Notes: generated by a model not told the origin, from the letters alone. DNA of 58,079 nucleotides from Bacilli bacterium (GCA_017470115.1 JAFUEZ010000014.1:1-58079); one strand, 5' to 3'; shown: positions 1 through 7,591, counted from the first letter of the stretch. Program-made: numbers and translations.

Positions 1-27
1 CTCTTTTGTCATATGCTTTTGTTTCAT
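1..27 (-). CDS. Partial 5' end of an outward-facing gene, left copy
   Basis: Nine codons reading MKQKHMTKE run off the left edge on the minus strand. A strong ribosome binding site (AAAGGAGGTC) lies 5 nt before the ATG. The same upstream sequence and first eight codons recur at the right edge facing the other way, so this is one of two identical-looking gene starts. Nothing more of the protein is visible and no function can be assigned. Confidence 0.5.
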
Positions 28-140
28 ATGTTGACCTCCTTTCGACGGAAGCATAGACATATAAAACATAACATTTGTAAGAGAAAATGCCGAAAAACAA
101 AGTTTAATTCTAAAAACGGAATTAAGTTTTTCAAGTTATA
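3..140. repeat. Inverted repeat, left copy (138 bp)
   Basis: Bases 3-140 are the exact reverse complement of 57942-58079; every base was compared and no mismatch was found. The repeat covers the start codon, ribosome binding site and about 110 bp of upstream sequence of the outward-facing partial gene. Identity stops at base 141. The other copy ends at the window edge, so the true repeat probably extends further outward. Confidence 0.95.
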
Positions 141-207
141 TCTATTCGTTTTTTTAAATAAAAAAGTAGAAATGAATTCAAGTTTGTATTAATATATTAA
201 AGCAATT

Positions 208-283
208 GGGGCTTTAGCTCAGTTGGGAGAGCGCTTCCATGGCATGGAAGAGGTCACCGGTTCGATCCCGGCAAGCTCCACCA
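208..283 (+). tRNA. tRNA-Ala (GGC anticodon)
   Basis: A complete cloverleaf can be drawn. The 7-bp acceptor stem is GGGGCTT with AAGCTCC. The D arm is GCTC/GAGC and the anticodon stem is CTTCC/GGAAG. The seven-base loop ATGGCAT gives anticodon GGC (alanine, codon GCC). The T arm is CCGG with TTCGATC, and CCA is encoded. A TATATT box at 193-198 is a possible -10. Confidence 0.96.
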
Positions 284-294
284 GTTGAAATTAT

Positions 295-323
295 AACTTT
301 GATTTATGTCAAAGTTTTTTTAT
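295..323 (+). terminator. Terminator after tRNA-Ala
   Basis: The 8-bp stem AACTTTGA / TCAAAGTT has a 6-nt loop and is followed by a run of T. Confidence 0.8.
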
Positions 324-333
324 TTATAAAAAA

Positions 334-362
334 TTGAAATAAAGATAACTTAATTTTATAAT
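334..362 (+). promoter_or_regulatory. Sigma-A promoter abutting the S41 gene start
   Basis: TTGAAA (334-339), a 17-nt spacer and TATAAT (357-362) lie only 6 nt before the ATG at 369. The predicted transcript therefore starts at or next to the A of the start codon, and no Shine-Dalgarno is present. Confidence 0.8.
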
Positions 363-368
363 CGTTGT

Positions 369-2411
369 ATGAAAAAAGTTCCATTTATTATTCCTTTTTT
401 ACTATTAAATTCTTGTGGTTTTCCAAGCACGCAAGAAGATTTAATTTCAATTTATAATGACAAATCACGTCTTTATATTGATAAATTAGACGATGAAGAA
501 TCTTGTCTTTTAAAAACATATCATCATAAGAATTTTGGCGATATTCCATATGTTTTGCTTGATGAATTTTGTGATACTTTTGAAAAAACTGATTTTAAAC
601 AAAAACCAACATATAAAATAGAGGAAGATAAGTTCATCGTTACAGGGCAAAACGGCGGAACTTTTACATTTGATGCTAAAAAAGATCTCGTCACTACATC
701 TAGTGATGTGAATTTAATGGCTCTTGCTATAAGAACTACAAATAATGGCATTCCAAATGACATGTATAAAAAAAGCGAGACTTTAAATTTCGTTAGAGAA
801 AGTTCAAAAACCAAATATATTGATAGCGGTCATGAAAGAATTTATGATTGTAAAAAATATAATTTCGATATTGTATTTGAAGATGGCAAATATTACGCTC
901 CATTTTCATTACTTAGCTACATATTTTATGGCAATATAAACAATGCATATCTTTACAATGGTAAAAATTATTTTGATTGTGATTGCCTTGGAACTACTGA
1001 ACCATCTGGTCCATATTGTTATTCTTCAAAAGGAAACTTCTTATTAGATAGAAGTGGAGGAAAATTTGGAGCTGTTTTATTTAAAATGGTTGATCCAAAA
1101 GAGAAAAACGAAGCTTATAGATTTGAAAATATTATTGAAAGTAGTAAACAATTAACTGTTTTTTCGCTCCTTAATGATGGAACTGGAACATTAAAAACAT
1201 ACGATGATAAAGGCAATTTAATTGATGATGGCGTTTTTGTTAAAGCAACATATACACTTAATGAAGATAAAAGTGAAATTACAATAAAGTATTTTTCAGT
1301 ATTAGATATGGAAGATACTGAGCCAATTTCAGATATATCAACACTTAGAATCAATCTTGATGAAACAAATTTTGGTAAGCAAACACGTAGCAAAGCAGTA
1401 GCTGATTTCACTTATCAAGAATTAAGGTTCGCAATGTATGAATTATATGGTAATACTCGCAATAATGAAGTGAAAGATTTTGATAAATTTATTAAAGATA
1501 AAGAGTATAAAGAAGACTTGTTATCTCTTGATGCAAAAACTTATGATGATGCTATGGCAAAATTTCTTCTTGAAGGAGTGGATGATGCTCATACTACGAT
1601 TCAATATCCATCAATTTATGATTTGCCAACGATGTCAAACGCAAATGAATATTCTGTAAAGCACGAAGGCATAAGAAGAAAAACAATTACTGACACATTA
1701 ATTGCTAATCAAAATAAAAGAAAGTCAAAGGGTTTACCTGATGGCGGATTAGATATAGTAGGGAAAACAGCTTTTATTACTTTTGATGCATTTGCAACAA
1801 ATACTAAAATTAAATCATTTGATTCTTATAAAAACACAAATCCAAGCGATTATGTAGATTCTCCAATGGATTTGTTTGCTTCGAGTTTTAACAAAATTAA
1901 AGAAAATAATGATGTGGAAAATGTTGTCGTTGATTTGACATGCAATGGTGGAGGAAATGTAAATGGTCTTGCTTATTTATTAGGCTATTTTACAAAAGAT
2001 CCATCAATTCTTATTCATTTTGGATTTAATAATTCGATTTATGAATATCATTATGAAGTTGATTTAAATCAAGATGGTGTTTTTGCTGGAGAAGGAGATA
2101 CTTTTGAAGGCAAATATAATTTTTATATTATGACTAGTGACGCTTCATTTAGCTGTGCTAATCATCTATCAACACTATGTCGAAATATAGGTTTTGGAAA
2201 AGTAATCGGTGAGAAAAATGGTGGAGGATCTTGTGTTATTTCTATGCTAACTAATTCTTCTGGTTATCTTTATCATTCATCAAGTGAATGGACATCATTA
2301 TTAAAAGAAAATGGAAAATATTCCACAAACGATTATGGAGTTGAACCAGATATCAAAATAGATTCTTCACATTTTTATGATCACGAATATATTGATCAAT
2401 TGTTACGATAA
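369..2411 (+). CDS. S41 family peptidase-like lipoprotein
   Basis: This is a predicted surface lipoprotein of 680 aa with a short signal peptide and lipobox LLNSC (Cys16). The C-terminal part resembles the catalytic core of family S41 (C-terminal processing / tail-specific proteases): a VVVDLTCNGGG strand-loop near residues 519-529 and SFSCAN at 593-598, which corresponds to the nucleophile motif. The Lys of the classical Ctp motif is not seen where expected; GGG is there instead, as in other lineages of the family. A DLNQDG segment at 565-570 looks like a metal-binding loop. The substrate is unknown. A paralogue lies at 3714. Translation starts directly at the predicted transcription start. 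Confidence 0.85.
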   Translation: MKKVPFIIPFLLLNSCGFPSTQEDLISIYNDKSRLYIDKLDDEESCLLKTYHHKNFGDIPYVLLDEFCDTFEKTDFKQKPTYKIEEDKFIVTGQNGGTFTFDAKKDLVTTSSDVNLMALAIRTTNNGIPNDMYKKSETLNFVRESSKTKYIDSGHERIYDCKKYNFDIVFEDGKYYAPFSLLSYIFYGNINNAYLYNGKNYFDCDCLGTTEPSGPYCYSSKGNFLLDRSGGKFGAVLFKMVDPKEKNEAYRFENIIESSKQLTVFSLLNDGTGTLKTYDDKGNLIDDGVFVKATYTLNEDKSEITIKYFSVLDMEDTEPISDISTLRINLDETNFGKQTRSKAVADFTYQELRFAMYELYGNTRNNEVKDFDKFIKDKEYKEDLLSLDAKTYDDAMAKFLLEGVDDAHTTIQYPSIYDLPTMSNANEYSVKHEGIRRKTITDTLIANQNKRKSKGLPDGGLDIVGKTAFITFDAFATNTKIKSFDSYKNTNPSDYVDSPMDLFASSFNKIKENNDVENVVVDLTCNGGGNVNGLAYLLGYFTKDPSILIHFGFNNSIYEYHYEVDLNQDGVFAGEGDTFEGKYNFYIMTSDASFSCANHLSTLCRNIGFGKVIGEKNGGGSCVISMLTNSSGYLYHSSSEWTSLLKENGKYSTNDYGVEPDIKIDSSHFYDHEYIDQLLR

Positions 2412-2480
2412 TTTTTAGTGGCAAAATTAAAATATCAAAATAATTAATTTAATTATTTAAAATACATTTTTAATTTCAAA

Positions 2481-2504
2481 GTGTGATTTAAATCACGTTT
2501 TTAA
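2481..2504 (+). terminator. Terminator after first S41 gene
   Basis: The stem GTGATT / AATCAC is followed by GTTTTT. Confidence 0.65.
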
Positions 2505-2610
2505 GGGTATTAGTTTTCGAAATTCAACATAAAGATTGTTATTTCTATAAACAATATTGAATTTTGTTAACAAACGCTTCTTTTTTCTTTTTAGGAAAGA
2601 AAAATAAAAG

Positions 2611-2616
2611 TATAAT
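2611..2616 (+). promoter_or_regulatory. -10 box close to GGDEF gene start
   Basis: A perfect TATAAT lies 7 nt before the ATG at 2624. The -35 region is T-rich without a good match. No ribosome binding site precedes the ATG, so the mRNA is probably leaderless. Confidence 0.55.
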
Positions 2617-2623
2617 ATTCAAG

Positions 2624-3694
2624 ATGGAAGCATTTAAACTATACTTATTACAAAATTGGGTATTATTACTTGTTTTAGGAGCATTCGCTGTAATGCTTTT
2701 TACGACTTCTTTTTTAAGCAAAAAAGCAACAAACCGTATGCTCATTTTGGTTTTTACAATATTTGTTTTATCAATTACAGTTTTCATTGAATTTTATTTA
2801 GAGCCATGCAAAGAAAATAATTTAATTAAAGAGATTTTGATGTCGATTAGGTATAGTTCGACACCTTTTATTTTGGCTCTTGTTATATTTGCTTTAGTTA
2901 AACGTCAAAAAGCATTTGTTTTTATTCCTGCAGGATTACTTTTAATTATCAATATTATTTCAATTTTTACAGGCATAGTATTTTCTCATAATGATGCTGG
3001 TAATTTAGTTAGAGGTCCGTTAGGCTTTGTTCCATATGTGATTTCTGGTCTTTATATTGTTTTATTAATTTGGCTTTTAATTTCAAATAGCAACAAGAGA
3101 ATGATTGAAATTGTCCCTATAATATTTTTCAGTTTTGCTCTTATTTCGGGAGTTGTTTTCCCATTTATTTTTGGAGCCGCTTATTCTCAAATTTTCTGTT
3201 CAATAATGGCGATTGCTTTATTTATTTATTATGTTTTCTTGGTACTTCAATTAGTAAAAAAAGATCCTTTAACAGGCTTACTAAATCGTCAAACTTATTA
3301 TGGAGATATCGAAAGAAGTGAAAAAGATATTAATGCCATTATTTCTTTAGATATGAATGGACTTAAAATGGTTAATGATACTTATGGACATGCAGAAGGA
3401 GATGAAGCGTTAATTAGTTTAGCAATTTGTTTTACAAAAGCTTGTGGACCAAGGCAATCTGCATATAGACTCGGTGGAGATGAATTTGCAATTGTTTGTA
3501 AAAAAACATCAGAAGAAGATGTTAAAAAACTTGTTAGTAAAATAGAAAAATATGTTTCAGAAACAAAATATACAGTTTCAATTGGATATTGTTATCAACA
3601 TGAAGGTTTTGATAAACCAGATGATTTATTAAAAGAATCTGATAAGAGAATGTACGATAACAAAGCCGAATTTTATAAACATATTAATGATTAA
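2624..3694 (+). CDS. Membrane-anchored GGDEF (diguanylate cyclase) protein
   Basis: The protein has 356 aa. Several hydrophobic segments fill the first ~220 residues, followed by a complete GGDEF domain: DPLTGLLNR, then LDMNGLKMVNDTYGH, then RLGGDEF with GGDEF at 284-288. These motifs are those of an active cyclase making c-di-GMP from two GTP. The RxxD inhibitory site that normally lies five residues upstream is not seen (RQSA is there), so product inhibition through it is unlikely. The start at 2624 is chosen because an upstream in-frame ATG would lie before the -10 box. The gene is followed 19 nt later by the second S41 lipoprotein, which has its own ribosome binding site, suggesting one operon. 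Confidence 0.85.
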   Translation: MEAFKLYLLQNWVLLLVLGAFAVMLFTTSFLSKKATNRMLILVFTIFVLSITVFIEFYLEPCKENNLIKEILMSIRYSSTPFILALVIFALVKRQKAFVFIPAGLLLIINIISIFTGIVFSHNDAGNLVRGPLGFVPYVISGLYIVLLIWLLISNSNKRMIEIVPIIFFSFALISGVVFPFIFGAAYSQIFCSIMAIALFIYYVFLVLQLVKKDPLTGLLNRQTYYGDIERSEKDINAIISLDMNGLKMVNDTYGHAEGDEALISLAICFTKACGPRQSAYRLGGDEFAIVCKKTSEEDVKKLVSKIEKYVSETKYTVSIGYCYQHEGFDKPDDLLKESDKRMYDNKAEFYKHIND

Positions 3695-3713
3695 TATATT
3701 TGGAGGATTAATT

Positions 3714-5558
3714 ATGAAATTTAAAAAACATGTATTTCTTTTACCATTCGTAGCATTAGCAACAAGTTGTACTATCACAATTAATGTTGACGATTTAGAA
3801 CCAGAAGAAGATTATGAGATTCACGAAGTTAAAGTTGATCATTATAACATTTCTTATGTTCCATTTTTAAATGAAGATCCTGAGTCATTGACATTTGAAG
3901 GAGAATGGAAAGATTTTAAAACTAAAGATCAATTTACATTCTGCTATTTAGGAAATGATGAAGAAGTACCATACGTTAGTTTAGATACTTACATTTCATT
4001 GCTAAGTAAAGATTTTAAAGAAAATATTTCAACTAGTACAACAGAAGAGGGTTCATCTTCAATTTTAGAAATCAAAAATGGTGAAAACAAGCTTGTTTCT
4101 TATAGATTTGATAGAAGCGAAAAGAAGGTAACTAGAAGTCCAGGTTCTCTTGAGGGCGCCATTAAACCAGCAAACAAACTTAAGAATTCTGTCACTGATT
4201 ATATTCAAATGAACGAAGAAGTTATTAGTAATGCTAATAGTGATTTTGTTTATTCATGGGCATGTACTGGTTTTAAAACATTCACATATAATGAAAAGAA
4301 TTATTTCCCATTATCATTACTTGATTTACAAATTTCTAAAGATACTGGACGATATTTATTATATGTTGGTGGATTGAAATCAATTTATGAAGTTTGTGAT
4401 GTTGCTCAATATGTACAGGTAGCTCTGTCAATGGATATTAATGGAACATCTTCATATAGAAAAGCATCTGATTTTTTAGGTGAAAACTATGGTAAAAAGT
4501 TCTTTAATTCAGAAAAGAATCAAGTTGAATTACCAAGATATTTAACAAGTTATAATCGTGACGCTTTCTATTATGTAATGGATAATTTCTATGGTTTAGG
4601 CGAAACAATTGGCTATAAATCAATGGCAAAATTCATCGACAATACAGTTTATGCTGAGCAAATGTTAAGTCCTGAAGGTGGAACAAGGGCAGAAGCATAT
4701 TCATACGTTTGTAGCATTTTAAATGATGGTCACACAGGATTTTCTGGCTGTGCAGCAGCTGCTGAAGGTACAGGATTAGGTATTGCATATTCTCAAACAT
4801 TACTTAACGATCGTAATGCTTTAAATAATATTTTAAGAGATAGAAGAACTGCAGAATTAGAAAAAGCTGGTCCAAGCACAATTGCTACCGATGTTAGATA
4901 TAGTACCGATGGTAAAACTGCATATTTCAGTTTTGATGAATTCAAAGCTGTTGTTTATGATCCAGCACAAGGCTTAAACGATAGCGATAAATATGACGAT
5001 ACTTATCTACTTTTCTTAAGAAATTTAAACGAAATTAAAGCAAAAGGCGGAGTTAAAAATGTTGTTATCGATGACTCTATTAATGGTGGAGGCTACGTTG
5101 GTCAACTTTGCAAACTTTTATGTCTTTTAAGTAAAGATAATAGTTCAACAATTTATTTTAGAAATCGTGAAAATAATTCAATTGGAAAAGTCACAAGTAA
5201 AGTTGATGTTAACTTAGATGGTAAAATTGATGAAAACGATAAAACTTTTGGAAATGATTTCAAATTCTTCCTCGTGACTTCTTCATATTCATTCTCTTGC
5301 GGAAATGCCTTACCATGTTATTGCCGTGATTTACAATTAGCTGGTATAGTTGGAAGTAAAACCGGTGGTGGAGAATGTATTGTTGGCTTTAATCAACTTC
5401 CATATGCATCTTCAGTTACACATTCATCAAATACTCATTTAGGATATTATGATGAAACTCAAAAAATATTCTATGGATATGAATCTGGAGCAGCCCCAAC
5501 AATAGCTTTTAGCGGTAATTATTATGATGTTGATGCTGTAGCAAGTAAACTTGGTTAA
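3714..5558 (+). CDS. S41 family peptidase-like lipoprotein (paralogue)
   Basis: The protein has 614 aa, a signal peptide and lipobox LATSC (Cys19). It shares the layout of the gene at 369: NVVIDDSINGGG ending near residue 460, then a DVNLDGKIDEND loop at 498-509, then SFSCGN at 526-531 and KTGGGEC. The DVNLDGKIDEND loop fits the 12-residue EF-hand/dockerin calcium pattern. These motifs point to an S41-type protease fold at the cell surface. The start is set by GGAGG 8 nt upstream of ATG 3714; an upstream in-frame ATG at 3687 overlaps the GGDEF gene and lacks such a site. It is probably co-transcribed with the GGDEF gene. Confidence 0.85.
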   Translation: MKFKKHVFLLPFVALATSCTITINVDDLEPEEDYEIHEVKVDHYNISYVPFLNEDPESLTFEGEWKDFKTKDQFTFCYLGNDEEVPYVSLDTYISLLSKDFKENISTSTTEEGSSSILEIKNGENKLVSYRFDRSEKKVTRSPGSLEGAIKPANKLKNSVTDYIQMNEEVISNANSDFVYSWACTGFKTFTYNEKNYFPLSLLDLQISKDTGRYLLYVGGLKSIYEVCDVAQYVQVALSMDINGTSSYRKASDFLGENYGKKFFNSEKNQVELPRYLTSYNRDAFYYVMDNFYGLGETIGYKSMAKFIDNTVYAEQMLSPEGGTRAEAYSYVCSILNDGHTGFSGCAAAAEGTGLGIAYSQTLLNDRNALNNILRDRRTAELEKAGPSTIATDVRYSTDGKTAYFSFDEFKAVVYDPAQGLNDSDKYDDTYLLFLRNLNEIKAKGGVKNVVIDDSINGGGYVGQLCKLLCLLSKDNSSTIYFRNRENNSIGKVTSKVDVNLDGKIDENDKTFGNDFKFFLVTSSYSFSCGNALPCYCRDLQLAGIVGSKTGGGECIVGFNQLPYASSVTHSSNTHLGYYDETQKIFYGYESGAAPTIAFSGNYYDVDAVASKLG

Positions 5559-5559
5559 T

Positions 5560-5712
5560 AAAGTCTTTGTCGGCTATGTTAATCTTAATGTTGGACAAAA
5601 TACAATAGTCAATACACGTAATGAAACTGCTCCACCCAGTAGTGTATATAATTGGTGGGGAATTAGACTATCAGCTCAATCAGCAACAATCTCTAATAAA
5701 GCTGCTGAATAG
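5560..5712 (+). pseudogene. Possible C-terminal remnant of a secreted protein
   Basis: Directly after the S41 stop, in another frame, an open stretch without a start codon ends at TAG 5710-5712. It reads like real protein: it contains KVFVGYVNLNVGQNT, then NETAPPSSVYNWWGIRLS and ends SNKAAE. The balanced composition, with two Trp and a Pro-Pro, is unlike random AT-rich translation. It is probably the tail of a deleted gene. The family was not recognised. Confidence 0.4.
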
Positions 5713-5736
5713 GTAGAAATCTAATTTTATTAATTT

Positions 5737-5765
5737 AACTGGGAATTTACTTCCCAGTTTTTATT
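5737..5765 (+). terminator. Terminator downstream of S41/GGDEF operon
   Basis: The 9-bp stem AACTGGGAA / TTCCCAGTT has a 5-nt loop and is followed by TTTTATTTT. Confidence 0.85.
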
Positions 5766-5790
5766 TTAAAGTTGAAATTTACTAAATTAG

Positions 5791-5819
5791 CAAAAACCCT
5801 GCAAAACCTGAATATTTTT
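5791..5819. repeat. 29-nt intergenic repeat, copy 1
   Basis: The sequence begins CAAAAACCCTGCAAAACCT and ends AATATTTTT. It matches 21275-21303 with one mismatch (G versus C at position 20). It lies about 150 nt upstream of guaA. Function unknown. Confidence 0.6.
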
Positions 5820-5861
5820 CATTAAATTTGATAAAAATATATTTAGAAAAGGAGTTTTAAA

Positions 5862-5882
5862 ATGCATGATATTGAATATTAA
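5862..5882 (+). other. Six-codon mini-ORF upstream of guaA
   Basis: ATG followed by HDIEY and TAA has an excellent ribosome binding site (AAAAGGAG, 7 nt spacing). A TTTTCA-N16-TATATT promoter may lie just upstream. It could be a leader peptide, or a gene start that decayed. The guaA start is 65 nt further on. Confidence 0.3.
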
Positions 5883-5947
5883 TATAAAATTTATTTCTAA
5901 TTTTGATATGCATAGAAATACAATTAGATTTATTAAGGGAGAATTTT

Positions 5948-6928
5948 ATGGCAAATGATTTAAGAGATCCAAAGATGGAAAGAATAAATAATGCCAAACT
6001 TGCTCAAGACTTTATTGAAGAACAAGTTGAAGCTATAAGGAAACAAGTTGGAAATAAAAAAGTCCTACTTGCTTTGTCTGGTGGAGTTGATTCATCGGTT
6101 TGTGCAGCGCTTTTAATCAAAGCAATTGGCTCCAATTTAACTTGTGTCCATGTCAATCATGGTTTGCTTAGAAAAGGTGAATCAGAACAGGTAATTAAAG
6201 TATTCAAGGAACAACTCGGTGCAAATTTAATTTATGTTGATGCTGTAGATAGATTTTTAGATGCATTAGCAGGAGTTGAAGATCCTGAAACTAAAAGAAA
6301 AATTATTGGAAAAATCTTCATTGATGTTTTTGCAGAAGAAGCTAGAAAACTTAATGATGTCACTTTTTTGGCTCAAGGAACAATTTATCCAGATATTTTA
6401 GAAAGTAAAGGTATTAAAGCGCATCACAATGTTGGTGGCTTACCTGAAGATTTACATTTTGAACTTGTTGAGCCAGTTAAATTCCTTTATAAAGACGAAG
6501 TTAGAGTTATTGGTGAACAACTTGGCTTACCTGCTTCAATGGTTTATCGTCAACCATTCCCAGGTCCAGGATTAGGTGTCAGATGTCCAGGCGCTATTAC
6601 TCGTGAAAGATTAGAATGTGTCAGAGAAAGTGATGCAATTTTAAGAGAAGAATTTGCTAAGGCTGGATTAGATAAAAAAGTTTGGCAATATTTCACAATT
6701 GTTCCTCCATTTAAATCTACTGGAATTAAAGATAACAAAAGAACATTTGAATATGCCGTTGTTTTAAGAGCGGTTAATTCAATTGATGCAACAAGTGCAA
6801 CAGTTGAAGAGATTCCTTATGAATTATTATTCAAAATAAGAGATAGAATTTTAAGAGAAGTTAAAGGCGTCAATCGTGTTTTAGTTGATATTTCACCAAA
6901 ACCAGTTGCAACAATTGAGTGGGAATAA
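5948..6928 (+). CDS. guaA: GMP synthase ATP-pyrophosphatase subunit (no glutaminase domain)
   Basis: The protein aminates XMP to GMP with ATP. It has 326 aa and contains the PP-loop SGGVDSS (residues 44-50), the XMP-binding region with FPGPGLGVRCPG, and the C-terminal dimerisation domain ending KPVATIEWE. Bacterial GuaA is normally about 510-525 aa with an N-terminal class I glutamine amidotransferase. That domain is absent here, so the enzyme must use free ammonia or a separate glutaminase subunit not in this window. The start at 5948 is chosen for AAGGGAG 6 nt upstream; an earlier in-frame ATG at 5903 adds 15 unfamiliar residues. It forms an operon with xpt 2 nt downstream. Confidence 0.92.
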   Translation: MANDLRDPKMERINNAKLAQDFIEEQVEAIRKQVGNKKVLLALSGGVDSSVCAALLIKAIGSNLTCVHVNHGLLRKGESEQVIKVFKEQLGANLIYVDAVDRFLDALAGVEDPETKRKIIGKIFIDVFAEEARKLNDVTFLAQGTIYPDILESKGIKAHHNVGGLPEDLHFELVEPVKFLYKDEVRVIGEQLGLPASMVYRQPFPGPGLGVRCPGAITRERLECVRESDAILREEFAKAGLDKKVWQYFTIVPPFKSTGIKDNKRTFEYAVVLRAVNSIDATSATVEEIPYELLFKIRDRILREVKGVNRVLVDISPKPVATIEWE

Positions 6929-6930
6929 TT

Positions 6931-7509
6931 ATGAAAGAGCTAGAAAAAGAAATTTTAGAAAAAGGCATCATCATTAACAGCGAGATTGTTAAGATTGATA
7001 GTTTTTTAAATCATCAAATTAATATCGAACTTTTCATGAAAATTGCTCAACACTTTAAAAAACATTTTGGTGATCGAAAAGTCGATAAAATTATGACTAT
7101 TGAAACAAGTGGAATCGCATTAGCTTTTGCAGCAGCTTTAGAATTTAAAACTAAAAATCTAGTTTTTGCTAAAAAGAACAAATCTGCAATTACTGGGGAT
7201 AATGTATATAAGTCAGAAGTTTATTCATTTACGAAAAAGAAAACAAATACGATAACAATCGATAAAATGTACGTTCAACCAGGTGAGAATATTTTAATTG
7301 TTGATGACTTTTTAGCAGCAGGAAGTGCTGGTTGTGGATTAATTGATATTTGTCGACAAGCCGGAGCAAATGTAGTTGGTTTTGCAGTGGCAGTTGAAAA
7401 ATCTTTCCAAGGCGGAAGAAAGAAAATTGAAGATTTAGGTGTTAAAGTTTATAGTGGAGCATCAATAAAAAGTATTGAAAATGGCACTATAATTTTTGAT
7501 CATCATTAA
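6931..7509 (+). CDS. xpt: Xanthine phosphoribosyltransferase
   Basis: The enzyme converts xanthine plus PRPP to XMP, the substrate of the GMP synthase encoded just upstream. The protein has 192 aa, typical for Xpt. It has the PRPP-binding loop ILIVDDFLAAG (121-131) and the N-terminal ETSGIALAFAAALE segment of this type I PRTase. It follows guaA after 2 nt and is probably translated by coupling, as no strong separate ribosome binding site is visible. Together the two genes make a xanthine-to-GMP salvage unit. Confidence 0.93.
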   Translation: MKELEKEILEKGIIINSEIVKIDSFLNHQINIELFMKIAQHFKKHFGDRKVDKIMTIETSGIALAFAAALEFKTKNLVFAKKNKSAITGDNVYKSEVYSFTKKKTNTITIDKMYVQPGENILIVDDFLAAGSAGCGLIDICRQAGANVVGFAVAVEKSFQGGRKKIEDLGVKVYSGASIKSIENGTIIFDHH

Positions 7510-7540
7510 TATTTTTTAACTCTGTTTTAAAGAAATATTT

Positions 7541-7577
7541 AGCCTATAAATTATTGATATTTATGGGCTTTTCTTTT
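7541..7577 (+). terminator. Terminator of guaA-xpt
   Basis: The 11-bp stem AGCCTATAAAT / ATTTATGGGCT has one G-U pair and is followed by TTTTCTTTT. Confidence 0.88.
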
Positions 7578-7579
7578 AG

Positions 7580-7591
7580 GTAAGCGCTTAC
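7580..7591. promoter_or_regulatory. Palindromic operator, LacI/CcpA-like
   Basis: GTAAGCGCTTAC is a perfect 12-bp palindrome. With its flanks it matches 11 of 14 positions of the catabolite-response-element type TGAAAGCGCTTTCA. It lies 44 bp upstream of the -35 of the nucleoside transporter promoter. The binding protein is unknown. Confidence 0.45.
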
